From assembly GCA_964389025.1 (NCBI GenBank), contig CAYMCQ010000096.1:1-13730 (forward strand): a stretch of DNA of 13,730 nt. The letters are read 5' to 3'. A program made the translations under genes and the position numbers. The notes under the pieces were generated by a model. It was not told the DNA's origin. It searched no databases and worked only from the letters and a program-made list of their open reading frames with translations. Source of the stretch: CAYMCQ01 sp964389025 (GTDB lineage Bacteria; Verrucomicrobiota; Verrucomicrobiia; Limisphaerales; CAYMCQ01). Position 1 is the first letter of the stretch. Every line of letters starts with the position of its first letter. This document shows, piece by piece, positions 13,707 to 13,730 of this stretch.

Positions 13707-13730
13707 GGCGCGGCGTTTACGCCGCTTCAT
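13707..13730. repeat. GC-rich palindrome at the right edge
   Basis: GCGGCGT-TT-ACGCCGC at 13710-13725 is a perfect inverted repeat with flanks GGGGC and TTCAT, cut by the window end. The core AGCGGCGTAAACGCCGCGC is one I recall as a frequent intergenic repeat in Verrucomicrobiota genomes; this was not searched. Confidence 0.5.

Noticed and set aside
13308..13730. 140-residue open frame on the - strand through the tRNA
   Set aside because: It reads straight through a complete tRNA-Tyr gene and its promoter, so it is not likely to be coding.

Overview
The window looks like chromosomal DNA from a member of the Verrucomicrobiota, probably near the Pedosphaera/Limisphaerales group. This is inferred from the style of the proteins (a short prepilin tail, an ABC pair followed by a His-rich TPR protein, and an mre operon ending in an RNase E/G gene) and from GC-rich palindromic repeats I associate with that group. 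No rRNA or phylogenetic marker was compared. I see no prophage, insertion sequence, CRISPR array or defence island.

The left half (1-5002) is read on the + strand. It starts with the tail of a prepilin-like gene and its terminator. A tightly overlapping set follows: an ABC ATPase, an ABC-2 type permease and a membrane-anchored TPR protein with a His/Asp/Glu-rich linker. Next is hisB (histidine biosynthesis), which carries two insertions and ends in a hairpin. Then come an ECF sigma factor, a membrane anti-sigma-like protein and a small secreted protein of unknown function, which overlap or abut and form one operon.

A bidirectional hairpin at 5016-5050 separates this block from a long - strand operon (5064-13022). 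In transcription order the operon is mreB, mreC, mreD, mrdA (PBP2), rodA, and an RNase E/G gene. It encodes the rod-shape elongation machine: MreB filaments, the MreC/MreD membrane scaffold, the SEDS glycosyltransferase RodA and the transpeptidase PBP2. The distal ribonuclease recalls the mreBCD-cafA(rng) linkage of E. coli. A near-consensus sigma70 promoter lies just upstream of mreB. Three of the five junctions are tight (overlap, or gaps of 1 and 4 nt). The other two, mreB-mreC and mreD-mrdA, are opened up by palindromic sequence.

The right end holds about 430 bases with no convincing gene, then a tRNA-Tyr(GUA) gene on the - strand with encoded CCA and its own likely promoter, then a small palindrome at the window edge.

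I found no clearly new system. The best leads are the palindromic elements inside the elongasome operon, the two-insertion HisB, the ECF/anti-sigma/secreted-protein trio whose anti-sigma lacks the zinc motif, and the His-rich TPR partner of the ABC exporter.
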